This document shows, in pieces, positions 55,102 through 63,840 of a stretch of DNA of 64,000 bases; positions within the stretch are counted from its first letter, which is position 1; the number at the start of each line of letters is the position of its first letter. Source of the DNA: Hyphomicrobiales bacterium. Its GTDB lineage: Bacteria; Pseudomonadota; Alphaproteobacteria; Rhizobiales; Rhizobiaceae. The position numbers and the translations under genes are program-made. The notes under the pieces are model-generated. The model searched no databases and was not told where the DNA came from. It saw only the letters and a program-made list of their open reading frames with translations. The stretch is taken from NCBI GenBank assembly GCA_900466005.1, contig UEGQ01000003.1, positions 372,001 to 436,000 of the forward strand, read 5' to 3'.

Positions 55102-56139
55102 ATGGCGATACTGGTGACCGGCGGTGCCGGATATATCGGCAGCCACATGGTGTGGGCGTTGCTGGATGCCGGCTATGAAGTCGTGGTGATCGATCGCCTG
55201 TCGACCGGCTTCCGCTGGGCCATTCCGCCCCGGGTCCGCTTCTACGAGGGCAATGTCGGCGACCTTGTCCTGCTCGAGCGAATATTCTCTGAGAACGCGA
55301 TCGAAGCGATTATCCATTTCGCCGCCTCGATCGTCGTGCCGGAATCGGTCGCCGATCCGCTGTCCTATTACGAAAACAACACCGGCAATACCCGCGCACT
55401 GCTGTCCGCCGCGGTCAAAGCGTCTGTGCCCCACGTCGTCTTTTCCTCGACGGCCGCGGTCTACGGAACGCCGGACAAGCCCGATCCAGTCCTGGAGATC
55501 GCTCCGCTTCGCCCGGAGAACCCGTATGGCCAGTCCAAGCTCATGAGTGAGATCATGCTGCGTGACGCCGCGCGCGCCCATGGGCTGAAATATGCAATCC
55601 TGCGGTATTTCAACGTCGCCGGTGCCGATCCTGCCGGTCGCTCCGGCCAGTCGACCCGCAAGGCGACCCACCTGATCAAGGTCGCCTGCGAGGCCGCACT
55701 CGGCAAGCGCGAGAAGGTCGACGTCTATGGAACTGATTACCCCACGCCCGACGGCACCGGTGTCCGTGACTACATCCATGTGAGCGATCTGGTTGATGCC
55801 CATCTGAAGGCCTTGGAATATCTGAGGAACGGCGGCGAGTCCCTCACCGCCAATTGCGGCTACGGACGAGGCTACTCGGTCCTCGAGGTGCTGGAAGCCG
55901 TCGGTCGGGTGCGCAGCGAACCGGGCAGCAGCAATGGCGGACCGCTCGATATCGCCTATGGGCCGCGGCGCCCCGGCGACGCCGCCTTCATCGTCGCCGA
56001 CCCGACGCTTGCGCGCACGGCACTCGGCTGGACGCCGCGCCACGACGATCTAGACTTCATTGTCCGCACCGCACTCGACTGGGAGCGGCGCCTGGATCGA
56101 GGTGAAGTCCAGCAACGTGTGCTGACCGAACGCGCCTGA
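55102..56139 (+). CDS. galE: UDP-glucose 4-epimerase
   Basis: 345-residue short-chain dehydrogenase. Rossmann motif VTGGAGYIGSH (residues 5-15), catalytic Ser/Thr region VFSSTAAVYG, YxxxK in YGQSK, and RYFNVAGAD. It converts UDP-glucose and UDP-galactose for surface polysaccharides. The sequence differs from the S. meliloti exoB protein as I remember it, so I use galE. AGAGGAG precedes the ATG. No sugar-related genes lie next to it. Confidence 0.85.
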   Translation: MAILVTGGAGYIGSHMVWALLDAGYEVVVIDRLSTGFRWAIPPRVRFYEGNVGDLVLLERIFSENAIEAIIHFAASIVVPESVADPLSYYENNTGNTRALLSAAVKASVPHVVFSSTAAVYGTPDKPDPVLEIAPLRPENPYGQSKLMSEIMLRDAARAHGLKYAILRYFNVAGADPAGRSGQSTRKATHLIKVACEAALGKREKVDVYGTDYPTPDGTGVRDYIHVSDLVDAHLKALEYLRNGGESLTANCGYGRGYSVLEVLEAVGRVRSEPGSSNGGPLDIAYGPRRPGDAAFIVADPTLARTALGWTPRHDDLDFIVRTALDWERRLDRGEVQQRVLTERA

Positions 56140-56166
56140 GGCCGACCAAAGGCCGACCACGCGCGA

Positions 56167-56502
56167 TCAGCCGCCGATCTGCTGCGCCATCTGGTAGAGC
56201 CCGGCGCACCGTGCACCGGATGCGCAGAAGGCAAGAATCGGACCTTCGGTTTCCTTGAGCAGAGAGCGCAGTTTCTTTGCCTGCTCCATCGGCACGCCGC
56301 CACCGACCGGCAGGTAATAGGCGGGAAGGTTGCTCGCCTTGGCTGCCTCCTCGATTGCCGAGAACTTCGGCTGGCCCCAGCCCTCGCCGTCAGGGCGCAT
56401 GCAGATCACCGCGGCATAGCCGGCTTCCGCGACCTTGGCGATGTCGCTCGGCTTCAGCTGGCCCGAGACGTGAAAATTCTGAGTAAGGGGGCGGATATGC
56501 AC
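56167..56502 (-). CDS. TIGR01244 family phosphatase (Blh-type N-terminal domain)
   Basis: 111 residues. The catalytic loop CASGARC (C-x4-R, near residue 93) follows PILAFCAS, and the N-terminal part HIRPLTQNFHVSGQLKPSDI matches the DUF442/TIGR01244 phosphatase family. In Blh proteins this domain precedes a metallo-beta-lactamase domain linked to sulfide detoxification; here it is alone. The start is a GTG at 56502 after AAAGGAAGCC. An AT-rich palindrome lies 76 bases upstream. Confidence 0.83.
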   Translation of the reverse strand: MHIRPLTQNFHVSGQLKPSDIAKVAEAGYAAVICMRPDGEGWGQPKFSAIEEAAKASNLPAYYLPVGGGVPMEQAKKLRSLLKETEGPILAFCASGARCAGLYQMAQQIGG

Positions 56503-56578
56503 GATACGGCTTCCTTTCAATTCGTTGCGGCGGGAGAACTGGCCCGAAAGAGCGCCCGTCCGCTGTCTCGCAGCACAA

Positions 56579-56596
56579 ATATAGTTGCATCTATAT
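56579..56596. promoter_or_regulatory. AT-rich palindrome upstream of the TIGR01244 gene
   Basis: ATATAG (56579-56584) and CTATAT (56591-56596) flank TTGCAT. The position, 76 bases before the gene start, and AT-rich symmetry fit an ArsR-type operator such as that of BigR, which regulates blh genes in related bacteria. No bigR gene is adjacent here. Confidence 0.45.
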
Positions 56597-56639
56597 GTAT
56601 TCAAGTGGAAGCAAGGCCGTTGCGGCAAAATGCCGGCGC

Positions 56640-57560
56640 TTACGGTGATGATGCTGCAGGGCGTCCCGTCTTTGCCGGGCTCGCCTCCGGCATTCGCCAA
56701 TGGCGGATGGTAGCCGCCGGCAGCCGCGGTTCGCCGGGCTTGAGCGGTAGCCATCCGTCCGGAGAAAAATAGGCGCGGGTCCTCCTGACGAGTGGATTTC
56801 GGCCGTCTGGGGCGAGGATGAAATTGTACCCGTCGGTGATCACGAAGTCGCGGCTGAACTCGACCGAGATCCCGAAGCGTATTGCGGAATAGTCGGTGAG
56901 CTTTCGGGCTGCGTCGATTGCCGGCGTGAAGTCGCGCCAGGTCGTGCGGTCGATGATCTCCGACAACGCCTCGACGAGCCACGCCTGTGCGGTTTCGCCC
57001 GGCATGCCGGCGGGGGCGACGAGCTTCATGCGGATCGAACGGACTTCCCCTTCGGGCGTGCCTTTGGCGATGAAGAACAGCGAGGCCTCTCCGCCATCGG
57101 TAGCGGGAGCCGCAAACCGCGTTTCCGACAGGCATTCGGAGGTTCGGCGGTCGTACTCACTCGGCTGCCAGCCGGGATTCTTCAGGCCTGCCCGGCTCAG
57201 TTCGCTGCAGAGCGTCGGCCCCTTGAGACGGATGTCGCGGACGAAGGTGCCGGCCGCGGGTTCGATGAAATCGGTGAAGAAGTATCGGGGAACGTTGACC
57301 GGTACGGGTTCGAGTCGCCGGCCCTTGAGGGCGACGGGTGCGTCCGTCCCTGACGGTTCCGCCAACAGCCGGTCCAGTCCGTAGCGCCGTGCCAGCGACC
57401 TCAGATGGTACATGTCGTTGGCCAGCAGGAAGGTCGCGGCGATCGCCGAAAGAATGATGACGACGAGGACACCGAAAAGGAGATGGCTGCTCCTCTTCGG
57501 TCGGGCGGGTTTCACGCCCACTTCCTTCCGGCTTGTTCGTCGTCTTGTGCGATTCGGCAT
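56640..57560 (-). CDS. Membrane-anchored hypothetical protein (DUF6030-like)
   Basis: 306 residues. A basic N terminus (residues 1-26) precedes one membrane helix (about 28-48); the rest is predicted to be periplasmic, with PRYFFTDFIEPAAGTFVRD, two or three cysteines (TLCSELS and SECLSE, likely a disulfide) and SAIRFGISVEFSRDFV near the end. I recall proteins of this pattern under DUF6030 in rhizobia but cannot confirm it. No function is known. It is divergent from the SH3-domain gene, with 222 bases between. Confidence 0.7.
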   Translation of the reverse strand: MPNRTRRRTSRKEVGVKPARPKRSSHLLFGVLVVIILSAIAATFLLANDMYHLRSLARRYGLDRLLAEPSGTDAPVALKGRRLEPVPVNVPRYFFTDFIEPAAGTFVRDIRLKGPTLCSELSRAGLKNPGWQPSEYDRRTSECLSETRFAAPATDGGEASLFFIAKGTPEGEVRSIRMKLVAPAGMPGETAQAWLVEALSEIIDRTTWRDFTPAIDAARKLTDYSAIRFGISVEFSRDFVITDGYNFILAPDGRNPLVRRTRAYFSPDGWLPLKPGEPRLPAATIRHWRMPEASPAKTGRPAASSP

Positions 57561-57782
57561 GCGGGTCTTCTGTCTTCGGTATCGGGCCGTTTATGGCATG
57601 GAACCAGGCGCCTGGCCTATATCCATCCTGCAGCCTCGCGTTGAGGGTGCTCGCGGCGATCGTCCACCCTTGGGCGAACGGCCAAGTTTGGGCCAATACG
57701 CCCGCCGCCGGCATCCGTCGTTGACCGGCGGAGAGGCGCCCCATAGGCAACCGGGATCGCTGCCTCAAGAAGGATTGTCTCG
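57561..57782. other. 222-bp divergent region with a short palindrome
   Basis: Gap between the starts of the DUF6030-like gene and the SH3-domain gene. It contains the perfect 12-bp palindrome CCAGGCGCCTGG at 57604-57615, but no strong promoter, terminator or coding sign was recognised. Confidence 0.4.
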
Positions 57783-58481
57783 ATGCCCATGTCGCGCCTC
57801 TTTCCGACTCTCGCCAGTCTCCTTTGCCTCGCCATGGCCGCTCCGGTCGCTGCTTCCGACCTGTGGAGTGTGACCTCTCCGAAAGGATCCTGCCACATCT
57901 CGTTTGACCAGGATCCTGTAGCCGAGGGCATCTTTGCCGTCACGCAGCACGATTTCGCCTGCCCGGAAAACCTGAAGGCGATCTCCGGTTACTCGATGAA
58001 CAATGGCGACGGCACCATCATCTTCTATTCCACCGCGTCCGGCCTCGAACAGATTGCGCGTGCCGACAAGGAGCAGCCCGGCATCTATGTCGGCATGACG
58101 CTGGACGGTGAGACCCTGCAGGTCGTGCACTCCGACGTGGCCGAACCGCAGCCGGAGCTTCAGCCGGAGTCCGCCGCCGGCAGGGCCGGATGCCTGCCTT
58201 ATGCGGGCGGCGGCTGCGCCCAGCCGAACGACATCGGTGCGCCGGACGTCGCCGCAGGCATCACCTCGATCCACATGGTGACGCGCATGAACGTCCGCGC
58301 CATGCCCGGCACCGAGGGTGCCGTCCTCGGGCGCGTGGAGAAAGGGCAATGCCTGGAGATCGTGGGGTGCGTCGAGCAGAACGGCACGACCGTCTGGTGC
58401 GAGGTCAAGATGAAGACCTATCGGGGCTGGGTCCTGAAGCAGGATGACCGCAAGGTCTATGCCCGCAATGCCTGCGGTTGA
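57783..58481 (+). CDS. Secreted protein with an Inh-like and a bacterial SH3 domain
   Basis: 232 residues. Signal peptide about 1-24 (ending at VAAS). Residues 25-120 resemble the AprI/Inh lipocalin-like protease-inhibitor domain: DLWSVTSPKGSCHISFDQD and a C-terminal IYVGMTLDGETLQVVHS. After a Pro/Glu-rich linker comes a bacterial SH3 domain (about 160-225): MVTRMNVRAMPGTEGAVLGRVEKGQCLEIVG. Several cysteine pairs suggest disulfides. The combination is unusual and the role, perhaps cell-wall binding with a protease-inhibitor part, is inferred. AAGGA precedes the ATG. Confidence 0.72.
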   Translation: MPMSRLFPTLASLLCLAMAAPVAASDLWSVTSPKGSCHISFDQDPVAEGIFAVTQHDFACPENLKAISGYSMNNGDGTIIFYSTASGLEQIARADKEQPGIYVGMTLDGETLQVVHSDVAEPQPELQPESAAGRAGCLPYAGGGCAQPNDIGAPDVAAGITSIHMVTRMNVRAMPGTEGAVLGRVEKGQCLEIVGCVEQNGTTVWCEVKMKTYRGWVLKQDDRKVYARNACG

Positions 58482-58510
58482 GCATGGCCTGATTGGTGGA
58501 TATGATGGGA

Positions 58511-58532
58511 CGGCCGCCCCGGAGGGCGGCCG
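58511..58532. terminator. Hairpin between converging genes
   Basis: CGGCCGCCC (58511-58519), loop CGGA, GGGCGGCCG (58524-58532): a perfect 9-bp stem. It lacks a T tract, so it is only a weak intrinsic terminator for the SH3 and DUF475 genes that converge here. Confidence 0.4.
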
Positions 58533-58554
58533 CAACCTGTCTACGAGAGAATTC

Positions 58555-59640
58555 TCAGATGTTCTCGGCGACCGCCTCGCGCTCGCGAAGGTGCTCCATC
58601 CGGTTGTAGCGGATCGACGACCATAGCGAGATGCCGATGAGCCCTGCGCCGCCGAGCCCGGTGATCACCTCCGGGATGTGCAGCATGGTCTGGCAGTACA
58701 TGATCACCGAGAGGATCAGGATCGCGTAGAAGGCGCCGTGCTCCAGGTAGCGGTATTCGGCGAGCGTCCCCTTTTCGACGAGCATGATCGTCATCGAACG
58801 GACATACATGGCGCCGATGCCGAGCCCGATCGCGATGACGAAGAGGTTCTGCGACAGTGCGAAGGCGCCGATAACACCGTCGAACGAGAAACTCGCGTCC
58901 AGCACTTCCAGATAGATGAAGGCGCCAAGGCCGCCCTTCGCCGCTTCCACCATCGTTCTCTGCGAGGCGTCGAGGAGGCCGCCGATCACCTCGACGGCGA
59001 GGAAGGTGACGAGGCCGTAGATCGCCGAGTAGACGAAGGTTACCGCCTCCGCACCTTCGAGCAGATAGGAAAAGAGCAGGATCATCAGCAGCACCAGGCC
59101 GATTTCGATGCCTTTGATGGTCGCGGAGCGCGCCATGTGCTTCTCGATGACGTCAATCCAGTGCACGTTCTTCTCGTGGTCGAAGAAGTAGGTGAGGCCG
59201 ACCATCATCAGGAAAGTGCCACCGAAGGCGGCGATCGGCAGATGTGCGTCGTTCATGATGCGCGCATATTCGGCCGGTTCACGCGCGGCGAGCAGGAAGG
59301 CCTGGATCGGCCCGAGATCGGCGGCGATCACCACGATCGCCAGCGGGAAGACGATGCGCATGCCGAACACCGCAATCACGATGCCCCAGGTCAGGAAGCG
59401 ATGCTGCCAGGCGGGCGTCATGTCCTTGAGCTTGTTGGCGTTGACGATCGCGTTGTCGAAGGAAAGCGATATTTCGAGCACGGCGAGCACGGCGCAGATG
59501 AAGAAGACCGTGGCCATTCCGCCGATCGTGCCGGTGGACTGCCAGCCGAGCCAGCCGCCGAGTACCAGGCCGACAGCCGTCATGATGAAGGCCCACTTGA
59601 AGTAGTCGAGCATTCCCTTTTGGGCAGGGGTCGCGTTCAT
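58555..59640 (-). CDS. DUF475 family integral membrane protein (TerC-like)
   Basis: 361 residues with about nine helices. The patterns EISLSFDNAIVNANKLKDM (about 56-74) and LEVLDASFSFDGVIGAFALS carry the acidic E/D and SFDN residues shared with TerC-type proteins, which are thought to handle metals such as manganese. DUF475 itself has no established function. The start at 59640 has GAGGGCGAG upstream; an ATG at 59613 is possible. It stands alone, convergent with the SH3-domain gene. Confidence 0.83.
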   Translation of the reverse strand: MNATPAQKGMLDYFKWAFIMTAVGLVLGGWLGWQSTGTIGGMATVFFICAVLAVLEISLSFDNAIVNANKLKDMTPAWQHRFLTWGIVIAVFGMRIVFPLAIVVIAADLGPIQAFLLAAREPAEYARIMNDAHLPIAAFGGTFLMMVGLTYFFDHEKNVHWIDVIEKHMARSATIKGIEIGLVLLMILLFSYLLEGAEAVTFVYSAIYGLVTFLAVEVIGGLLDASQRTMVEAAKGGLGAFIYLEVLDASFSFDGVIGAFALSQNLFVIAIGLGIGAMYVRSMTIMLVEKGTLAEYRYLEHGAFYAILILSVIMYCQTMLHIPEVITGLGGAGLIGISLWSSIRYNRMEHLREREAVAENI

Positions 59641-60043
59641 CGGCTCGCCCTCCTGCAGTGAATATCAAATATGGGTTGCCCAAGGCATGCACTGGCGACG
59701 CAGGCATGCGGGTGAGGCATGGTCGAAATCGACATGATTTTTGAATCCGCCGGCTCATCTTGCTGGCGGTACCGACATCACGAGAGCGCCGTAAACTCTC
59801 GCCAGAGGGGCCCGGCACCAGAGGTTCGGCCGCGGCAGCCGGCAAACCGGACCGCGGGACCACGCTGTTTTTCACTGAACGGCTGGAGATCGTCAAGAGG
59901 CGATGCGGCCGCAGCGCAGTCACACCTGATGTAGGTGCTTTCGAACCGCTCGCCAATGCTGCAAGAGTATTTCGCCTGCGGCATTTTCTGCAGGACTGCA
60001 GAAACGGCGATGGCGGGGAAGGTCTTGGGATAAACTGGAAAAC
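59641..60043. other. 403-bp gap between the DUF475 gene and tRNA-Thr
   Basis: No open frame with family features was seen. It contains the upstream region of the DUF475 gene on the left. At 59985-60004 there is a perfect 20-bp inverted repeat (entry below), 40 bases downstream of the tRNA in the direction of tRNA transcription. No integrase or direct copy of the tRNA 3' end was noticed. Confidence 0.5.
59985..60004. repeat. 20-bp inverted repeat downstream of tRNA-Thr
   Basis: TTTCTGCAG at 59985-59993 and CTGCAGAAA at 59996-60004 are perfect complements around GA. It lies 40 bases beyond the tRNA 3' end. It could be part of a terminator, though no T run follows on the minus strand. Confidence 0.5.
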
Positions 60044-60118
60044 TGGTGCTGCTAGAGAGATTTGAACTCTCGGCCTCTCCCTTACCAAGGGAGTGCTCTA
60101 CCCCTGAGCTATAGCAGC
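60044..60118 (-). tRNA. tRNA-Thr (anticodon GGT)
   Basis: Minus-strand cloverleaf: acceptor GCTGCTA pairs with TAGCAGC, D arm GCTCAGGGGTAGAGC, anticodon stem CTCCC/GGGAG with loop TTGGTAA giving GGT, T arm GAGAG-TTCAAAT-CTCTC, discriminator A and encoded CCA at 60044-60046. Decodes ACC and ACT. Confidence 0.95.
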
Positions 60119-60274
60119 TTGCAGTGTCGGGCGCAGTGCGCCGTTCGAAGCGTGCGGGCCTATTGCCACAGGTTTCCGACGAGTGCAAGCCGCAAATTCG
60201 AACTTCCGTGCAAGATTTCCGGGCGTGCTGCGCGAACCCTTTTGGAATGCCGGGTTTTCCGCTATCAAGCGGCA

Positions 60275-60520
60275 ATGACGAAGGAAACCACCGAATCGAC
60301 GGCAGGCGGCGAGGCACAGGTCGCCGGCGAACTTTCGCGAGGGCGAGCCCTGGCGAAAGGCTCCTCCGCGTCGAGGGCGGACGAACGCAAGGCGCGGGCT
60401 GCCGAAAAGCTCAAGGAAAACCTGCGTCGCCGCAAACAGCAGCTTCGTGCCCGTCGTGCCGGAGCGGCCGACGAGGCGGAAGGATTGCCTGCCGCAAAAT
60501 CGACCAAAGACGATGTTTAG
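60275..60520 (+). CDS. Small basic hypothetical protein
   Basis: 81 residues, highly charged. It has no membrane helix. The central part RKARAAEKLKENLRRRKQQLRARR (about 38-61) is a basic helix that may bind nucleic acid, and the rest is Ala/Glu/Gly-rich and likely disordered. Similar short proteins with a KLKENLRRRK core occur near murA in other rhizobia, as far as I recall, which is why I count it as real. No function can be assigned. It lies between tRNA-Thr and murA, with 128 bases to murA. Confidence 0.6.
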   Translation: MTKETTESTAGGEAQVAGELSRGRALAKGSSASRADERKARAAEKLKENLRRRKQQLRARRAGAADEAEGLPAAKSTKDDV

Positions 60521-60648
60521 TGCGTGCCGGACCGCGTCGGCCGCCCGGCCGAATTGAACGCGGTCTTCTTTTCGTCTAAAGAGCGACGCTCTCGCGAGGG
60601 CGGGAACGGGAATAACGAGAGAAAGGCGGGCGGGGCCCGTAGGATCAT

Positions 60649-61941
60649 ATGGATCGTATCAGGATTGTCGGCGGTAACGCGCTCAATGGGGTCATCCCGA
60701 TTTCCGGCGCGAAAAACGCCGCACTGCCGCTGATCATTGCCTCGCTGCTGACGAGCGACACGCTGACGCTCGAAAACGTGCCGCATCTTGCCGACGTCGA
60801 GCTTCTTCTGCGCATTCTCGGCAATCATGGCGTCGATGTCTCCGTGAACGGCCGCCGTGAGCACCAGAACGGCTCCTATTCCCGCACCATCCATTTCACC
60901 TGTCGCACGATCGTCGACACGACGGCTCCCTACGAACTGGTCTCGAAAATGCGTGCAAGCTTCTGGGTCATCGGTCCGCTGCTCGCCCGTGAGGGTCGGG
61001 CGCGCGTCTCGCTACCAGGCGGCTGCGCGATCGGCACACGCCCCGTCGACCTCTTCATCGAGGGGCTGACGGCGCTCGGGGCGATGATCGAGATCGATGG
61101 CGGCTATGTCGAAGCGCGGGCGCCCAAGGGTGGCCTCGTCGGCGGTACCTACACCTTCCCGAAAGTGTCGGTCGGCGCGACGCACGTCATGCTGATGGCC
61201 GCTTCGCTCGCCCGCGGCAAGACCGTCATCAACAACGCCGCGCGCGAGCCCGAAATTGTCGATCTCGCCGCCTGTCTGAATGCCATGGGTGCGAAGATAT
61301 CCGGCGCCGGCACCTCGACCATCGTCATCGAAGGTGTGGAGGCCCTTTCGGGCGCCCGCCACCGCGTGCTCCCGGACCGCATCGAGACCGGCACCTATGC
61401 GATGGCGGTCGCCATGACCGGGGGCGATGTCGTGCTCGAAGGCACGGACGCCTCCTTACTCGACACCGCGCTCGAGGCCATTCGGCGCGCCGGTGCGACT
61501 GTCACGCCGGTGGAGAACGGTATCCGGGTAGTTCGCAACGGCGTCGATATCCGCCCGGTCGACATCGTCACCGAGCCTTTCCCCGGCTTCCCGACCGACC
61601 TGCAGGCGCAGTTCATGGGGCTGATGACGCGGGCGGACGGTGTCTCGCACGTCACCGAGACCATCTTCGAGAACCGCTTCATGCATGTGCAGGAACTCGC
61701 CCGTCTCGGCGCCAAGATTACGCTTTCGGGCCAGACGGCCAGGATCGAGGGCGTCAACCGCCTGCGTGGCGCACCGGTCATGGCGACCGACCTGCGTGCC
61801 TCGGTGTCGCTGGTTATCGCCGGCCTGGCCGCCGAGGGCGAGACGCTCGTCTCCCGCGTCTATCACCTCGATCGCGGTTTCGAACGGCTGGAGGAAAAGC
61901 TCGGCCGGTGCGGCGCGATCGTCGAGCGCATCAGCGATTAA
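60649..61941 (+). CDS. murA: UDP-N-acetylglucosamine 1-carboxyvinyltransferase
   Basis: 430 residues. It adds enolpyruvate to UDP-GlcNAc in the first committed step of peptidoglycan synthesis. Catalytic features are Lys22 in GAKNAALP, Cys126 in [10 protein letters not shown] (the residue alkylated by fosfomycin), and the late [12 protein letters not shown] motif. The cysteine is kept, so fosfomycin sensitivity is expected. AGGA lies about 5 bases before the ATG. The DUF2948 gene follows after 120 bases. Confidence 0.95.
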   Translation: MDRIRIVGGNALNGVIPISGAKNAALPLIIASLLTSDTLTLENVPHLADVELLLRILGNHGVDVSVNGRREHQNGSYSRTIHFTCRTIVDTTAPYELVSKMRASFWVIGPLLAREGRARVSLPGGCAIGTRPVDLFIEGLTALGAMIEIDGGYVEARAPKGGLVGGTYTFPKVSVGATHVMLMAASLARGKTVINNAAREPEIVDLAACLNAMGAKISGAGTSTIVIEGVEALSGARHRVLPDRIETGTYAMAVAMTGGDVVLEGTDASLLDTALEAIRRAGATVTPVENGIRVVRNGVDIRPVDIVTEPFPGFPTDLQAQFMGLMTRADGVSHVTETIFENRFMHVQELARLGAKITLSGQTARIEGVNRLRGAPVMATDLRASVSLVIAGLAAEGETLVSRVYHLDRGFERLEEKLGRCGAIVERISD

Positions 61942-62061
61942 CGCCTTGAAAAACCGCCTGCCGGCAGCGCCCCGGGCGTTGCCTCTTGCATTGCGGCTTC
62001 CTATGTCGGAAGGGAAGATGGCAGGGCCGGATCGTCTCCGGCCCAATCGGGAATCGGTGTT

Positions 62062-62496
62062 ATGACGGATCTCAAGCTTCTCGCTCTCGACAGTGACGAC
62101 CTCGCCGTGATCTCGGCGCACATGCAGGACGCGGTCTTCAAGGTCGGCGACATCGCCTATCTGCCGCGCACACGCCAGTTTTCGCTGGTGGCCAACCGCT
62201 TCGTCTGGGAGCGGACCGAGCCGAAGCGCAGGAGTTTCGAGCGCAGGCGGACGGTCCTCACCTTCAAACGGGTGGAGGCAGTGCGCTCGGCCGGCATCGA
62301 CCGGACAAGGAACGATGATGTCCATTCGTTGCTTGCCCTTCGTTTCCGTCAGGAGGGTGAGGGACCGGGTGGCGTTCTGGAACTGGTGCTTGCCGGCGGC
62401 GGCATGATCGCGCTCGACGTCGAATGTATTGAAGGGCAGCTTGCAGATACCGGCGCGGCGTGGGAAACCTCCCGCAAGCCCGGTCATCCGGGGTGA
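62062..62496 (+). CDS. DUF2948 family protein
   Basis: 144 residues, cytoplasmic. The pattern LKLLALDSDDLAVISAHMQDAVFKVGDIAYLPRTRQFSLVANRFVWE is that of DUF2948, which sits between murA and hisD in many alphaproteobacteria. No function is known. It is 42 bases before hisD, so it is probably co-transcribed with hisD. Confidence 0.87.
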   Translation: MTDLKLLALDSDDLAVISAHMQDAVFKVGDIAYLPRTRQFSLVANRFVWERTEPKRRSFERRRTVLTFKRVEAVRSAGIDRTRNDDVHSLLALRFRQEGEGPGGVLELVLAGGGMIALDVECIEGQLADTGAAWETSRKPGHPG

Positions 62497-62538
62497 TGTC
62501 AGGGCTCGATGACGGGCCTATGAGAGGGGTAGCAGGAC

Positions 62539-63837
62539 GTGGCAATCTGGCTTGAACAAGGAGCCGAGGATTTCGAGGGACGGTTCGCCGCCTTCCTCAC
62601 GACGAAGCGGGAGGTTTCCGCCGACGTCAACGACGTGGTGCGTGCCATCATCGAGGACGTCAGGGTGCGCGGCGACGCGGCGCTCGCGGAATACTCGCTC
62701 CGTTTCGACGGCGTCGATTTCTCCAGCATTGGCATGCGCGTCACCGAGGACGAGATTTCGGCGGCGGTCGCCAAGGTCGAGCCGGAGGTCATGGATGCAC
62801 TGAAGCTTGCCGCCGAGCGCATTGAGCGTCACCACGCCCGCCAAATGCCGAAGGACGACATCTACGAGGACACGCTCGGCGTCGGTCTCGGTTCGCGCTG
62901 GACGGCGATCGAGGCCGTCGGCCTTTACGTTCCGGGCGGAACGGCGAGCTATCCGAGCTCGGTTCTGATGAACGCCCTGCCGGCAAAGGTTGCCGGTGTC
63001 GAGCGCATCGTCATCACCGTGCCGGCGACCGGCGGCGACATCAATCCGACCGTGCTTGCCGCCGCACGGATCGCGGGCGTGACGGAAATCTACCGGATCG
63101 GCGGCGCACAGGCTGTTGCCGCACTTGCCTACGGCACCGGGACGATCGCCCCGGTCGCGAAGATCGTCGGCCCCGGTAACGCCTATGTGGCTGCCGCCAA
63201 GCGCCAGGTCTTCGGCACTGTCGGCATCGACATGATCGCCGGCCCCTCCGAGGTGCTGGTGATCGCCGACGCGAACAACGACCCCGACTGGCTCGCCGCC
63301 GACCTACTCGCCCAGGCCGAGCATGACCGTGGCGCCCAGTCCATCCTGATCACCGATGATCTGCCGCTCGCCAGAGCGGTCGAGGCCGCCGTCGAGCGAC
63401 AGCTGAAATCGCTCTCGCGCTCGGAGACGGCCGCGGCGAGCTGGGCGGATTTCGGCGCCATCATCCTCGTGCCGGACCTGAAGGCCGCACTGCCGCTCGC
63501 CAATCGCATCGCGCCGGAGCATCTCGAACTCGCCGTCGATGATCCGGACGCGCTGATGGCCGGCGTGCGCAACGCGGGAGCGATCTTCGTCGGTCGCCAT
63601 ACGCCGGAAGTGATCGGGGATTATGTCGGCGGTTCGAACCACGTCCTGCCGACCGCCCGTTCGGCGCGGTTCTCCTCTGGCCTTTCCGTGCTCGATTTCG
63701 TCAAGCGTACCTCGATCCTGAGACTCGGCCCCGGCCAGTTGCGCAGCCTCGCACCCGCGGCGATCGCGCTCGCCCGCAGCGAAGGGCTCGACGCGCACGC
63801 GCGATCGGTTGCGATCCGGCTCAATCTCGAAGGCTGA
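62539..63837 (+). CDS. hisD: Histidinol dehydrogenase
   Basis: 432 residues. NAD-dependent, zinc-containing enzyme that oxidises histidinol to histidine in two steps. Family features are [26 protein letters not shown] (about 130-155), [26 protein letters not shown], and the catalytic Glu-His in APEHLEL. The start is a GTG at 62539; GAGAGGGG lies upstream. UPF0262 starts 3 bases after the stop. Confidence 0.94.
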   Translation: MAIWLEQGAEDFEGRFAAFLTTKREVSADVNDVVRAIIEDVRVRGDAALAEYSLRFDGVDFSSIGMRVTEDEISAAVAKVEPEVMDALKLAAERIERHHARQMPKDDIYEDTLGVGLGSRWTAIEAVGLYVPGGTASYPSSVLMNALPAKVAGVERIVITVPATGGDINPTVLAAARIAGVTEIYRIGGAQAVAALAYGTGTIAPVAKIVGPGNAYVAAAKRQVFGTVGIDMIAGPSEVLVIADANNDPDWLAADLLAQAEHDRGAQSILITDDLPLARAVEAAVERQLKSLSRSETAAASWADFGAIILVPDLKAALPLANRIAPEHLELAVDDPDALMAGVRNAGAIFVGRHTPEVIGDYVGGSNHVLPTARSARFSSGLSVLDFVKRTSILRLGPGQLRSLAPAAIALARSEGLDAHARSVAIRLNLEG

Positions 63838-63840
63838 GCG

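Noticed and set aside
55102..56139. Naming the epimerase exoB
   Set aside because: The sequence differs in many places from the S. meliloti ExoB as remembered, and no exo genes are near.
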